Origin: Blastococcus aggregatus
GTDB taxonomy: Bacteria; Actinomycetota; Actinomycetes; Mycobacteriales; Geodermatophilaceae
Assembly: GCF_900221005.1 (NCBI RefSeq)
Contig: NZ_OBQI01000002.1
Location: 744,001 to 808,000, forward strand
Reading direction: 5' to 3'
DNA length: 64,000 nt
Translations under genes and position numbers: made by a program
Shown: positions 1 to 8,142 of the stretch, one piece after another
Layout of the letters: each line of letters starts with the position of its first letter
Numbering within the stretch: position 1 is the stretch's first letter
Notes under the pieces: model-generated
The model's database searches: none
Seen by the model: the letters and a program-made list of their open reading frames with translations, nothing else
What the model was told of the DNA's origin: nothing

Positions 1-702
1 CGAGTCCTCGAGCCGGCCGAGCAGCTCGCGGGTGCGGGCGTCGCTGGTGCGGCACTCGACGGCGAGCGCGCCCTGCGCCGGCGCGGGCAGCACCTGCAGC
101 GGGTCGAGGGTCTCGGTGATCTCGCCGGCCCGGCCGAGCCGGGACAGCCCGGCCCGCGCGAGGACGACGGCGTCGAGGTCGCCCGGGCCCGTCGCGGAGC
201 CGGCGACCCGGCCCAGCCGGGTGTCGACGTTGCCGCGGATCGGCACGATCTCCAGGCCGAGCCCGAGGGCCCGCAGCTGGGCGACACGGCGGGGGGCGCC
301 GGTGCCGACCTTCGAGCCCGCGGGCAGCTCGCCGAGGGTGAGGCCGTCACGGGCGATCAGCGCGTCGCGCGGGTCCTCGCGGGGCGGGACGGCGGCGAGG
401 ATCAGGCCGGGCGCGGGCGCGGTCGGCAGGTCCTTGTAGCTGTGCACCGCCAGGTCGATCTCGCCGGCCAGGAGCGCGTCGCGCAGCGCGGTCACGAAGA
501 CGCCCGTGGTGCCCATCGACGCGATCGCGGCCTGCGACCGGTCGCCCTCGGTGGTGATGTGCACCAGCTCCACCGGATGACCGGTGGCGGCGGTGATGGC
601 GTCGGCCACGCCCTGCGACTGGGTGTGCGCCAGCGCGCTGGCGCGGGTGCCCAGCCGGAGGACGGCGGTGCTCTTCTCGGCGGGGGCGCTGAGGGTGGTC
701 AC
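1..702 (-). CDS. hemC: Porphobilinogen deaminase (hydroxymethylbilane synthase), 3' end outside window
   Basis: Polymerises four porphobilinogen molecules to hydroxymethylbilane in cytoplasmic tetrapyrrole synthesis. The 234 visible residues carry the family signatures [10 protein letters not shown], the H-S-Y-K-D-L-P segment (around residue 90) and [12 protein letters not shown], followed by IRGNVDTRL. The window edge cuts the gene before the dipyrromethane-cofactor cysteine, so the 3' third is missing. The GTG start at 702 overlaps the hemA stop codon in a GTGA quartet, which supports both the start choice and translational coupling to hemA. It is the third gene of a rex-hemA-hemC operon, an order known from Streptomyces and, without rex, from mycobacteria. 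Confidence 0.96.
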   Translation of the reverse strand, partial: MTTLSAPAEKSTAVLRLGTRASALAHTQSQGVADAITAATGHPVELVHITTEGDRSQAAIASMGTTGVFVTALRDALLAGEIDLAVHSYKDLPTAPAPGLILAAVPPREDPRDALIARDGLTLGELPAGSKVGTGAPRRVAQLRALGLGLEIVPIRGNVDTRLGRVAGSATGPGDLDAVVLARAGLSRLGRAGEITETLDPLQVLPAPAQGALAVECRTSDARTRELLGRLEDS

Positions 703-2063
703 GCCGCACCTCCGGCGCGCTCGGGGTCGACGGTGACGGCGTCGGCCAGGCTGGCGACCTCGCTCGCGACGTCGGCGTCGATGCCCAGGCCGAACAGCGC
801 ACGCAGCGCGCCGGCGTAGTCGGTGCCGCCGGGTACGGCGGCCAGTTCCTTCACCCGGACGGTCGGCTCGTGCAGCAGCTTGTCCACGACCCGCCGGACG
901 GTGCGGGCGATCTCCTGCCGCGAGCGGGGGTCGAGGTCGGGCAGGCGGGTGGAGAGCCGGAGCAGCTCGGCGTCGACGACCTCGGCGGCCTGGGTGCGCA
1001 GGGCCGAGACCGTGGGGGCGACGGCGGCGGCCTGCTGCTCGGCGCGCAGCAGCGTCGTCTCGGCCTCGATCATCGCGTGCGCGGTGGAGATGTCGTCGGC
1101 GGCGACCGGGCCGAGGGAGCCGTCGCCGGACCCGCGGGCGGCGACGCGCTCGCCCTGGAGCAGGGCGAGGTCGACGACGTGCACGCCCGGCAGCGCGGCC
1201 ACACCCGGGTCCACGTCGCGGGGCAGCGCGAGATCGACCACGGCCATGGGACGGCCCCCGCGGCGCTGCATCGCCATGGCCACGGCGTCGGTGCTCACCA
1301 CGATCCCGGAGGCGCCGGTGCAGGAGATCAGCACGTCGGCGTGCACGAGCTCCTCGTCGGCGTGGACGAGCTCGATCGCGCGGCCACCGAGCGTGGTCGC
1401 CAGCCGCCGCGCGGAGGCGTGGGTCCGGCTGCCGATGACGACGTCGGCGCCGCGGCGGGCCAGCGTGGTCGCGGCCAGCGCGCCCATCGACCCGGCGCCG
1501 ACGACGAGCGCCCGGCGGCCGGAGAGGTCCCCGATGCGCGCCTCGGCGCGGTCCAGCGCGACGGACACCAGCGAGGCGCCGGCCCGGTCGATGCCGGTCT
1601 CGGAGTGCACCCGCTTGCCCACGCGCAGGGCGCGCTGGGCGATCGGGTGCAGGGCCCGCCCGACGGTGCCCTCCTCGCGGGCGAGGGCGTAGGCGGCGCG
1701 CAGCTGGCCGAGCACCTGGGTCTCTCCGACGACCATCGAGTCGAGGCCGGCGGCGACGGTGAACAGGTGGGTGACGGCCTGGTCCTCGTAGTGGACCGTG
1801 ACGTAGGGGGAGAGCTCCTCGACCGAGGCCCCGGCCTGGCGGGCCAGCACCCGGCTCACGTCGGTGACGCCGCCGTGGAAGCGCTCCACCTCGGCGAAGA
1901 CCTCGATGCGGTTGCAGGTCGCGAGGACGAGCGCCTCGGCGACGTGGTCGCCGTCGACGAGCTCGTGCAGGGCCTTGACCCGGTCGACGTCGCTCATGGC
2001 GAACTGCTCGAGCAGCGCGACCGGCGCGGTCCGGTGGCTGATGCCGACTGCCAGGAGGCTCAT
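699..2063 (-). CDS. hemA: Glutamyl-tRNA reductase
   Basis: NADPH-dependent reduction of glutamyl-tRNA(Glu) to glutamate-1-semialdehyde, the first committed step of C5 heme synthesis. The protein has 454 residues, close to the family norm. The N-terminal catalytic domain shows GISHRTAPV and the ATCNRIEVF motif, with the thioester-forming cysteine at residue 50. The signature [10 protein letters not shown] follows, then a Rossmann NADPH domain with [10 protein letters not shown], and a C-terminal helical dimerisation region. The ATG start overlaps the rex stop (ATGA), and the stop overlaps hemC (GTGA), so the three genes are probably one transcript. Regulation by Rex through the upstream operator candidate is likely. 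Confidence 0.97.
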   Translation of the reverse strand: MSLLAVGISHRTAPVALLEQFAMSDVDRVKALHELVDGDHVAEALVLATCNRIEVFAEVERFHGGVTDVSRVLARQAGASVEELSPYVTVHYEDQAVTHLFTVAAGLDSMVVGETQVLGQLRAAYALAREEGTVGRALHPIAQRALRVGKRVHSETGIDRAGASLVSVALDRAEARIGDLSGRRALVVGAGSMGALAATTLARRGADVVIGSRTHASARRLATTLGGRAIELVHADEELVHADVLISCTGASGIVVSTDAVAMAMQRRGGRPMAVVDLALPRDVDPGVAALPGVHVVDLALLQGERVAARGSGDGSLGPVAADDISTAHAMIEAETTLLRAEQQAAAVAPTVSALRTQAAEVVDAELLRLSTRLPDLDPRSRQEIARTVRRVVDKLLHEPTVRVKELAAVPGGTDYAGALRALFGLGIDADVASEVASLADAVTVDPERAGGAA

Positions 2064-2734
2064 GCCGATTCCCCCACGCTCGCGGTGCCGGCAGCCGCGG
2101 GCACCCGCTGCTGGCCCAGGAAGGCCAGCACCTGGAGCTCCACCGACAGGTCGACCTTGCGGACGTCGACCCCGGCGGGGGCCGCGAGCGGAACCGGCGC
2201 GAAGTTCAAGATGCTCCTCACCCCGGCGGCGGCCAGCCGGTCGCAGACCGACTGGGCCACCTCGGCCGGTGTCGTGATGACCCCGATGGAGGCGCCGGTC
2301 GCGGTGACGACGTCCTCGAGGTCGTCGAGGGCGCGCACCTCCAGGTCGCCGATGCGCTGGCCGATCCGGGTGGGCGAGGCGTCGAACAGCGCCACGAACT
2401 CGAACCCCCGGGTGCCGAAGCCGGCGTAGTCGGCCAGGGCCGAGCCCAGGTTGCCGATGCCGACCAGGACGCAGGCGCGGGCGCTGCCCACGCCGAGGAC
2501 GCCGGTGAGCCGGTCGCGCAGCGCGCCGACGTCGTAGCCCACGCCGCGCACGCCGCAGGGGCCCAGGTGGGAGAGGTCCTTGCGCAGTCCGGCGGGGTTG
2601 ACCCCCGCGGCCGAGGCGAGCTCACCGGAGGAGACGGTGCTCCGGCCGCCGTCGGCGAGCGTGGTCAGCACCCGGAGGTACACGGCCAAGCGGGCGACGG
2701 TGGCCTCCGGGATGGACCGGGGCCGCGGCTGCAT
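2060..2734 (-). CDS. rex: Redox-sensing transcriptional repressor Rex
   Basis: Rex senses the NADH/NAD+ ratio and represses respiratory and heme genes. From the chosen start [10 protein letters not shown] the protein is 224 residues, the usual Rex length. Residues about 5-75 form the winged-helix domain ([25 protein letters not shown]), and a Rossmann domain follows with [10 protein letters not shown] for NADH. An open frame extends upstream to about 2989, but that extension is arginine-rich and has no family similarity, so it was trimmed. The 3' end overlaps hemA by 4 bp. A candidate Rex operator lies about 155 bp upstream of the start. Confidence 0.95.
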   Translation of the reverse strand: MQPRPRSIPEATVARLAVYLRVLTTLADGGRSTVSSGELASAAGVNPAGLRKDLSHLGPCGVRGVGYDVGALRDRLTGVLGVGSARACVLVGIGNLGSALADYAGFGTRGFEFVALFDASPTRIGQRIGDLEVRALDDLEDVVTATGASIGVITTPAEVAQSVCDRLAAAGVRSILNFAPVPLAAPAGVDVRKVDLSVELQVLAFLGQQRVPAAAGTASVGESA

Positions 2735-2889
2735 CAACGGGCTCTCCCACAGCGGCCGCACCCGAGGACCCGGTGTGGACCGGGCGGGGCGAAGCACGCA
2801 GAATGACGACGGGACGACTGGGCACAGGACGACGAGGAACGAGCGCGTGTCGCGGGCACCGGAGTGCCTGCGATGGTCACGGTAGCCGC

Positions 2890-2907
2890 TTGTGAACGCA
2901 GGAACAA
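2890..2907. promoter_or_regulatory. Candidate Rex operator (ROP site)
   Basis: The sequence TTGTGAACGCAGGAACAA has a perfect left half-site TTGTGAA and a partly matching right half (AACAA against TTCACAA). This matches the known Rex consensus TTGTGAA-N4-TTCACAA at 11 of 14 defined positions. It lies about 156 bp upstream of the rex start in the only AT-richer patch before the operon, which fits Rex autoregulation as known for the Streptomyces rex-hemACD operon. Confidence 0.5.
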
Positions 2908-3007
2908 AGTCCCCGACGGCGCCGCGGCGTCCTGACCGGCCCGAACGGGTGGCGCTGTGGCGGACACCACGTCGGCGCCCGCCGTGCACCGGCCGTTCAG
3001 CCCTCGT

Positions 3008-3259
3008 TCAGCCGATCCCGAGGTCGCGGCGCAGGCGCGGGACGTCGACGGTGAAGTAGGAGTGCTCGCGCCCGTCCAGCAGCACGACCGGCACCCGGTC
3101 GCCGAACTCGGCCTGCAGCTCGGGGTCGGCGTCCACGTCGACGGCCTCCGTGCGCAGCCCGGCGTCGCCGGCGATCCGCTCGAGCGTCTCGGCTGCCACC
3201 TCGCAGAGATGGCACCCGGCCCGGGTCAGCAGCCGCAGCCGGGGCGCGCCCTCAGTCAT
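3008..3259 (-). CDS. Glutaredoxin-family thiol-disulfide protein
   Basis: Small thioredoxin-fold protein of 83 residues (from MTEGAPRLRL). The N-terminal RAGCHLCEVA carries a CxxC redox motif, and a later VPVVLLDG segment has the cis-proline typical of glutaredoxins. It corresponds to the DUF836/glutaredoxin-like gene that sits near hemA in mycobacteria. The start ATG lies inside the 3' end of the acyl-CoA synthetase gene (8-bp overlap), so the two are translationally linked. Its partner is unknown; in an organism that makes mycothiol it may use mycothiol rather than glutathione. Confidence 0.85.
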   Translation of the reverse strand: MTEGAPRLRLLTRAGCHLCEVAAETLERIAGDAGLRTEAVDVDADPELQAEFGDRVPVVLLDGREHSYFTVDVPRLRRDLGIG

Positions 3260-4820
3260 CCTGGTCCTCATCGGCCCCGGTCAGGCCGAGCTCGCGCAGC
3301 CGCGCGCGGCTGACCTTGCCGGTGAGCGAGTGCGGCAGGCTCGGCAGGAAGTGCACCGAGGTGGGCACCTTGTAGCGGGCCAGCGAGCCGGCGGCGTGCT
3401 CGCGCAGCTCCTCGAAGGTGAGCTTCTCCCCCGGCTCCAGGGCCACGACCGCACGCACCGCGGAGCCCGTGCGCGGGTCGGGCACGCCGATGACCGCGCT
3501 CTCGGCGACCGCCGGGTGGGCGTCGAGCACCCGCTCGACCTCGGCGGGGTAGACGTTGAAGCCGCTCACCAGGATCAGGTCGCTGCGCCGGTCGACCAGG
3601 TGCAGGTCACCGTCGGCGTCCCGGTAGGCGAGGTCACCGGTGCCCAGCCAGCCGTCGGCGTCGGGCCCGTCCGCGCCGTCCGGCCAGTAGCCGGAGAAGA
3701 GGTTCGGCCCGCGGATCCAGAGCTCGCCCGGCCCGTCGTCGGGGCCCTCCTCCTCGGCCCCCTCCCGGGGTTCGTCCGGGGCGGAGGTGTCGATGTCGGC
3801 CGGGTCCGCGGAGTCCGCGGTGTCGCGCAACGCCACCTCGATGCCGGGCAGCGGCCCGCCGATGCAGTCCGGCTTGGGCCGGCCGGTGACCAGGGTGCTG
3901 GCGACGACGGGCGCCGCCTCGGTCAGCCCGTAGCCCTCCCAGACGGTGATCGCCGCTCGCTCGCGCATCGCCGTCCACACCTCCTCGGGCAGCGGCGCGG
4001 CGCCGGAGGAGGCCAGCCGGACGGCGGCGAACGCCCGGCGCAGGGACGTGTCGCTGCCGACGGCATCGGCCACGGCGAGCCACGCCTGGTACATCGGCGG
4101 GGCACCGGGCACCGCGGAGACGTGCTCCTCGGCCATGACGGTGAGGGTGGCGCGCGGATCGAAGGTCTCCTCGAGCACCGCGCACGCCCCGGTGGCGGCG
4201 ACCAGGCCGAAACCGGCGTTCAGCCCGTAGACGTGGAACAGCGGGAGCACCAGCAGGACGCGGTCGTCGGCGCGCACCGGTGGGGGCTCCATCGCCAGGC
4301 ACTGCTCCTGGTTGGCACGCAGCGCGCCGGAGGTCAGCATCGCGCCGCGCGGGCGGCCGGTCGTGCCGCTCGTGTAGCAGAGGAAGGCCAGCGCGTCGGG
4401 GTCGTCGGCGACCGCCGGCGGGGGGCCGTCGCCCTCCGGAGCGCCGGGGCAGACCGGCACGCCGGCGATCTCGTCGCGCTCCGCAGGGGCGACGAGCAGG
4501 GCGGCGCCCGCGTCGGTGAGCACGTACTCGAGCTCGGGCTCGGTGTACGCGGTGTTGACCGGCACGACGACCAGGCCCGCACGCAACGCGCCCAGCACGG
4601 CGCGCAGCCAGGGCAGCCCGTTGGGCAGCTGGACCGCGACCCGGTCGCCGACCGCCAGGCCGCGGGCGGCGTACCCCGCGGCGGCCACGTCGGCCGCCGC
4701 GTCGAGCTCTTCCCAGGTCAGCCGCTCGTCACGCGTGACGACGGCCGGCGCGTCGGGGCGCTGACGGGCCGCGGCGCGCACGAGCGCGGCCAGCGACCTT
4801 CCTGCCTCCAGGTCCGACAC
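3252..4820 (-). CDS. AMP-forming acyl-CoA synthetase / long-chain fatty-acid CoA ligase family
   Basis: Adenylates a carboxylic acid and transfers it to coenzyme A. At 522 residues it has the ANL superfamily motifs in order: CYTSGTTGRPRGAML (P-loop), GYGLTEAAPV, GWLGTGDLAYRDADG, DRRSDLILVSGFNVYPAEVE (hinge), and the C-terminal LTGKVSR with the catalytic lysine. A GGAGGAG ribosome site precedes the GTG start. An acidic, low-complexity insertion (roughly residues 328-365, rich in D, E and P) interrupts the region before GELWIRGPNLFSGYW and is unusual for the family. The substrate cannot be read from sequence; FadD-like medium or long-chain acids are the usual guess. Confidence 0.9.
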   Translation of the reverse strand: MSDLEAGRSLAALVRAAARQRPDAPAVVTRDERLTWEELDAAADVAAAGYAARGLAVGDRVAVQLPNGLPWLRAVLGALRAGLVVVPVNTAYTEPELEYVLTDAGAALLVAPAERDEIAGVPVCPGAPEGDGPPPAVADDPDALAFLCYTSGTTGRPRGAMLTSGALRANQEQCLAMEPPPVRADDRVLLVLPLFHVYGLNAGFGLVAATGACAVLEETFDPRATLTVMAEEHVSAVPGAPPMYQAWLAVADAVGSDTSLRRAFAAVRLASSGAAPLPEEVWTAMRERAAITVWEGYGLTEAAPVVASTLVTGRPKPDCIGGPLPGIEVALRDTADSADPADIDTSAPDEPREGAEEEGPDDGPGELWIRGPNLFSGYWPDGADGPDADGWLGTGDLAYRDADGDLHLVDRRSDLILVSGFNVYPAEVERVLDAHPAVAESAVIGVPDPRTGSAVRAVVALEPGEKLTFEELREHAAGSLARYKVPTSVHFLPSLPHSLTGKVSRARLRELGLTGADEDQDD

Positions 4821-5010
4821 TTCTCCTCCGGTGGCGCGGGCCTCGCGCTCCCGCCGGATCCCGGTGCGCGTCCGGCGGGCTGGCGTGGACGGGCTGGGGC
4901 GATGTTGTCACCATGGGACGAACCCCGCAGCTCGCACGCCGGATCGTGCCGTGCCGCACCGGGGACGAGACGGTCCAGGATCGCGGGCCGACGAGGAGGT
5001 CGACGCCCGC

Positions 5011-5772
5011 ATGCCGCACCCCCTGGACGCCGAGCAGCCGGCACCCGCCGCTGTCCGGCGACCGCGGCCGTCGCCGCGGCCGCGGCCCACGCCGCATCCG
5101 CGGGCGAGTGCGGAGAGGCTCGCGGACGAGGTCGCCGGGCCGGCCATCGAGGCGGAGATCGAGGACGACGCGCCGGTCGAGGACGTCGCGCAGGTCGAGG
5201 CCGCCGCCCCCCCGCCGCCCGAGGACGGGCCGGACGTGTGGGACTGGGTGCGGCGCACCCAGGAGGGCGACGCCGAGGCCTTCGGGCAGCTGTACGACCA
5301 CTACGTCACGCTGGTCTTCCGGTACGTCTACAACCGGGTGGGTGACCGGGCCACGGCCGAGGACGTCACCAGCGAGACCTTCGTGCGGGCGCTGCGTCGC
5401 ATCGACTCGCTGAGCTACCAGGGCCGCGACGTCGGCGCGTGGCTGGTCACGATCGCCCGCAACATCGTCCTGGACCAGGTGAAGAGCAGCCGGTACCGGC
5501 TGGAGGTGGCCACCGCGGACATGCGCGACGCCGACCGGGCCACCGACGGGCCCGAGGACGCGGTCGTGGCGCACCTGACCAACCGCGAGCTGCTCGCCTG
5601 CGTGCAGCAGCTCGGCAGCGAGCAGCAGGAGTGCATCGTGCTGCGCTTCATCCACGGTCTGTCGGTGTCCGAGACCGCCGAGATCATGGGGAAGAAGGAC
5701 GGCGCGATCAAGGCGCTGCAGCACCGGGCCGTCCGCCGGCTGGCCGGCCTCGTCCCGGACGGGTTGCGGTGA
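5011..5772 (+). CDS. BldN-like ECF RNA polymerase sigma factor with N-terminal extension
   Basis: ECF sigma factor of 253 residues. Region 2 runs from about residue 86 (EGDAEAFGQLYDHYV) through FVRALRRIDSL and QGRDVGAWLVTIARNIV. Region 4 is QQLGSEQQECIVLRFIHGLSVSETAEIMGKKDGAIKALQHRAVRRL. The match to Streptomyces BldN is close, including the QGRD-GAWLVTIARN and GAIK-LQ-RAVR segments. The first 80 residues are a proline/arginine then acidic extension; Streptomyces BldN is made as a pro-sigma with an extension of similar length that is removed. The start at 5011 (MPHPLDAE) has an AGGAGG site 11 bases upstream. The next gene encodes its likely anti-sigma factor. Confidence 0.9.
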   Translation: MPHPLDAEQPAPAAVRRPRPSPRPRPTPHPRASAERLADEVAGPAIEAEIEDDAPVEDVAQVEAAAPPPPEDGPDVWDWVRRTQEGDAEAFGQLYDHYVTLVFRYVYNRVGDRATAEDVTSETFVRALRRIDSLSYQGRDVGAWLVTIARNIVLDQVKSSRYRLEVATADMRDADRATDGPEDAVVAHLTNRELLACVQQLGSEQQECIVLRFIHGLSVSETAEIMGKKDGAIKALQHRAVRRLAGLVPDGLR

Positions 5773-5794
5773 CTCCGATTATCAGGTACTGCGC

Positions 5795-5823
5795 CGTAAC
5801 CTCACGGCGTTCGGTGTCGTTGG
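5795..5823 (+). promoter_or_regulatory. Candidate BldN-type promoter for the anti-sigma gene
   Basis: CGTAAC (5795-5800) followed after 17 bases by CGTTGG (5818-5823). The BldN consensus I recall is CGTAAC-N16-CGTTNA, so the -35 is exact and the -10 matches four bases with one extra spacer base. It sits about 60 bp before the anti-sigma start, where a direct BldN-dependent promoter is known for rsbN in S. venezuelae. Confidence 0.45.
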
Positions 5824-5881
5824 GCCGTGTGCGAGGCAGTGCACCGACCAGCGGCCACGCTCGGACGACCGGAGGAACCCC

Positions 5882-7030
5882 GTGACCACGCACGAGAGCA
5901 ACGCGGCGCCGTCCCGCCGTGCTGCCCGTCGCGGGGACGATCCGGCGGCGCAGGTCGTCACCATGCTGCAGGAACTCGCCCCCCACCTCGAGGTGGAGCC
6001 CGACCCGGCGTTCCGTGCGGCCACCCGGCAGCGACTGGTCGCGATGGCCGCCGTCCGCACGCCCGAGCCGGTCCGCCCCTCCCGGCTGCGCAGGCTCCTG
6101 GCCGCGCGCGCGTCCGACGCCCCCGCCGGCCACTGGCGCACCCGGGCCACGGCCGGGCTGGCCGGTGCCGCCCTCACGGTGACCTCGCTGGCGACGCTGG
6201 TGGCGCTGTCCACCGGAGCCGGCCCGGGTGACGTCCTCTACGGCCTCAAGCGCGGGACGGAGCAGACCCAGCTGGCGCTGGCCGGCGACTCCCGCGGACA
6301 GGTCCTGCTGGACCTCGCACGCACCCGCCTCGACGAGCTCGGGGACCTGGACGGCGACGCCGGCCGGGCCGAGTCCACGCTCGCGACGATGGACGACCAG
6401 ACCCGGGAGGGTGCCGCGTGGCTCGCGGCGCGAGCGCTCGACACCGCCAGTGCCGCCCCTCTGGACGACCTGTCCGGGTGGGCCGCCGAGCAGTCCGTGC
6501 GACTGAGCGCGGTGCGCGGCGAGGTGCCCGCCCCGGCCGCCGACGACGTCGACGGATCCCTGACGCTGCTCGGCGAGATCACCCGGCGCGCCGAAGCCCT
6601 GCGGACCGACCTCGCCTGCCCGAACGGCCCGGTCACCGCCGGAGCCGACCGGCTCGGCCCGGTGACCGCGGGCTGCCTGCCCGCAGCCTCAGGGCCGGGC
6701 GGTGCTCCGGAGCCGGTCCGGCCGGCGCCCGGCGGCACCGCTCCGGAGGCCGTTCCGACGCCCGCCCCCAGCATCCCGGTCCTCCCGCCGAGCGCACCGG
6801 CCGGCCCGACGGGGGGGCCGGCGCCCGGCACCGTGCCCTCTCCGGTGGTGACCGGCGCGCCCACGCCGAGGACGTCCACTCCGGGCGGGCTGCTGCCCTC
6901 GCTGCCCCCCGTGCTGCCCGCACCTCCGGCACCCGTGACCACCACGCCTCCGCCGGTGGTCGGCGTTCCGATCCCGCAGCTGCCGCTGGGGCTCTGCCTC
7001 GGCGGGCTGATCCAGGTGGGACGGTGCTGA
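5882..7030 (+). CDS. DUF5667-domain membrane anti-sigma factor, RsbN-like
   Basis: Predicted single-pass membrane protein of 382 residues, likely to hold the preceding BldN-like sigma inactive. Residues 1-88 are cytoplasmic and contain a short sigma-binding-like segment (VVTMLQELAPHLEVEPDPAFRAATRQRLVAM is typical of DUF5667 anti-sigmas). One membrane helix spans about 90-111. The extracytoplasmic DUF5667 core begins at GPGDVLYGLKRGTEQTQLAL. From about residue 230 the tail is Pro/Gly/Thr-rich and probably disordered in the cell wall. The GTG start lies 109 bp after the sigma gene. The order sigma-then-anti-sigma copies bldN-rsbN of Streptomyces. Confidence is high for the family and moderate for the partner. 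Confidence 0.85.
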   Translation: MTTHESNAAPSRRAARRGDDPAAQVVTMLQELAPHLEVEPDPAFRAATRQRLVAMAAVRTPEPVRPSRLRRLLAARASDAPAGHWRTRATAGLAGAALTVTSLATLVALSTGAGPGDVLYGLKRGTEQTQLALAGDSRGQVLLDLARTRLDELGDLDGDAGRAESTLATMDDQTREGAAWLAARALDTASAAPLDDLSGWAAEQSVRLSAVRGEVPAPAADDVDGSLTLLGEITRRAEALRTDLACPNGPVTAGADRLGPVTAGCLPAASGPGGAPEPVRPAPGGTAPEAVPTPAPSIPVLPPSAPAGPTGGPAPGTVPSPVVTGAPTPRTSTPGGLLPSLPPVLPAPPAPVTTTPPPVVGVPIPQLPLGLCLGGLIQVGRC

Positions 7031-7062
7031 GCAGCCGTCTCGGCTGAGCGGGGCCGACCCCG

Positions 7063-7068
7063 ATAGGG
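7063..7068 (+). promoter_or_regulatory. Candidate -10 box (TAGGGT) of the HAD-phosphatase gene
   Basis: TAGGGT in CGATAGGGTCG lies about 55 bp before the GTG start of the HAD gene, in a 93-bp gap after the anti-sigma gene. A GGGAGGA ribosome site follows before the start. It fits the actinobacterial TANNNT pattern, but no clear -35 is visible. Confidence 0.35.
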
Positions 7069-7123
7069 TCGCGTCCGACGGTGTCCCGCTTTCCGGGCGG
7101 GCCGGATCGCAGGGAGGACCCCC

Positions 7124-8047
7124 GTGCCGCGACTGCCCTTCCGCAGCCGCAAGGACCTCTCGGTGATGCCCGCTGACGCCGCAGGGGACGAGTCCCGCGC
7201 CTCCGTGGCCGGCGCCGCTTCCGCCGCGGCCGCCGAGGTCGAGGGGCCGCCGGCGGTCGAGCCCGATCGCACCGCGGCCGCGTTCTTCGACGTCGACAAC
7301 ACGATGATGATGGGCGCCTCGCTGTTCTGGTTCGCCCGCGGCCTGGCCGCCCGCAAGTACTTCACGACGCGGGACATGCTGGGCTTCGTCTGGCAGCAGG
7401 CGAAGTTCCGGATCGGCGGCAACGAGGGCAACCCCGACGACATGCTGACCATCCGGGAGAACGCGCTGGCGTTCGTCGCCGGCCGGCCGGTCTCGGAGAT
7501 CGTGCAGGCCAGCGAGGAGATCTACGACGAGCTGATGGCCGACCGGATCTGGGCCGGCACCCGGGCGCTCGCCCAGCAGCACCTCGACAACGGGCAGCGC
7601 GTCTGGCTGGTGACCGCGACGCCGGTCGAGCTCGCATCGATCATCGCCCACCGACTGGGCCTGACCGGGGCGCTCGGCACGGTCGCCGAGGTCGTCGACG
7701 GCCAGTACACGGGCCGGCTGGTCGGCGAGCTCATGCACGGGCCCGCGAAGGCCGAGGCCGTGCTGGCGCTGGCCGAGCGCGAGGGGCTGGACCTCACCCG
7801 CTGCACCGCCTACAGCGACTCGGCGAACGACCTGCCGATGCTGTCCCTGGTGGGCACTGCGGTGGCGGTCAACCCCGACACGGAGCTGCGCGCCGTCGCC
7901 AAGTCCAGCGGCTGGACGATCCGCGACTTCCGCACCGGCCGCAAGGCCGCGAAGATCGGCGTCCCCACGGTCGCCGCCGCGGCGCTCTCCGGTGGACTGG
8001 CCGGCGGCGCGATCGCCCTGCGGAGGCGCAACAAGTTCCCGTGGTGA
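7124..8047 (+). CDS. HAD-IB family (SerB-like) phosphatase
   Basis: HAD-superfamily hydrolase of 307 residues. Motif I is [11 protein letters not shown] (nucleophile Asp about residue 56), motif II is LVTATP, and motif III/IV is [11 protein letters not shown]. The cap region is short, as in subclass IB enzymes, and the last 30 residues contain a hydrophobic stretch before the basic RRRNKFPW end, suggesting loose membrane association. M. tuberculosis SerB1 (Rv0505c) occupies the equivalent place. Phosphoserine is the default substrate, but many HAD-IB members of this subgroup act on other phosphomonoesters, including lipid phosphates. The facing gene is a lipid acyltransferase; in mycobacterial PlsC the two domains are fused. 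Confidence 0.88.
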   Translation: MPRLPFRSRKDLSVMPADAAGDESRASVAGAASAAAAEVEGPPAVEPDRTAAAFFDVDNTMMMGASLFWFARGLAARKYFTTRDMLGFVWQQAKFRIGGNEGNPDDMLTIRENALAFVAGRPVSEIVQASEEIYDELMADRIWAGTRALAQQHLDNGQRVWLVTATPVELASIIAHRLGLTGALGTVAEVVDGQYTGRLVGELMHGPAKAEAVLALAEREGLDLTRCTAYSDSANDLPMLSLVGTAVAVNPDTELRAVAKSSGWTIRDFRTGRKAAKIGVPTVAAAALSGGLAGGAIALRRRNKFPW

Positions 8048-8135
8048 TCCTCCGGATCACACCGCGGTCAGGAGCCGTACCCCCCGTGCGTCGAGCGCGT
8101 CCTGCCCCTCGTCAGGGAGCCTCCGGCCCCACTCG
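8044..8135. repeat. Two-hairpin intergenic repeat element, copy 1
   Basis: Hairpin 1 is GTGATCC-TCC-GGATCAC (8044-8060), followed by ACCGCGGTCAGGAGCCGT. Hairpin 2 is GGGAGCC-TCC-GGCCCC (8114-8130), followed by ACTCG. The HAD stop codon lies inside the first stem. Loop TCC and downstream ACCGCGG agree with copies 2-4, while the stem bases differ in a compensating way. It fills the gap between two convergent genes. Confidence 0.7.
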
Positions 8136-8142
8136 TCGCGGC

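Noticed and set aside
870-2429. Long plus-strand open frame opposite hemA and rex
   Set aside because: It is a shadow of the high-GC coding frames on the other strand (His/Gly/Arg-rich, no family match). Many similar frames elsewhere were left out for the same reason.
2735-2989. Upstream extension of rex to about 2989
   Set aside because: The extra 85 residues are Arg/Pro-rich and have no Rex similarity. The extension would also run over the operator candidate. [10 protein letters not shown] is the normal Rex start.
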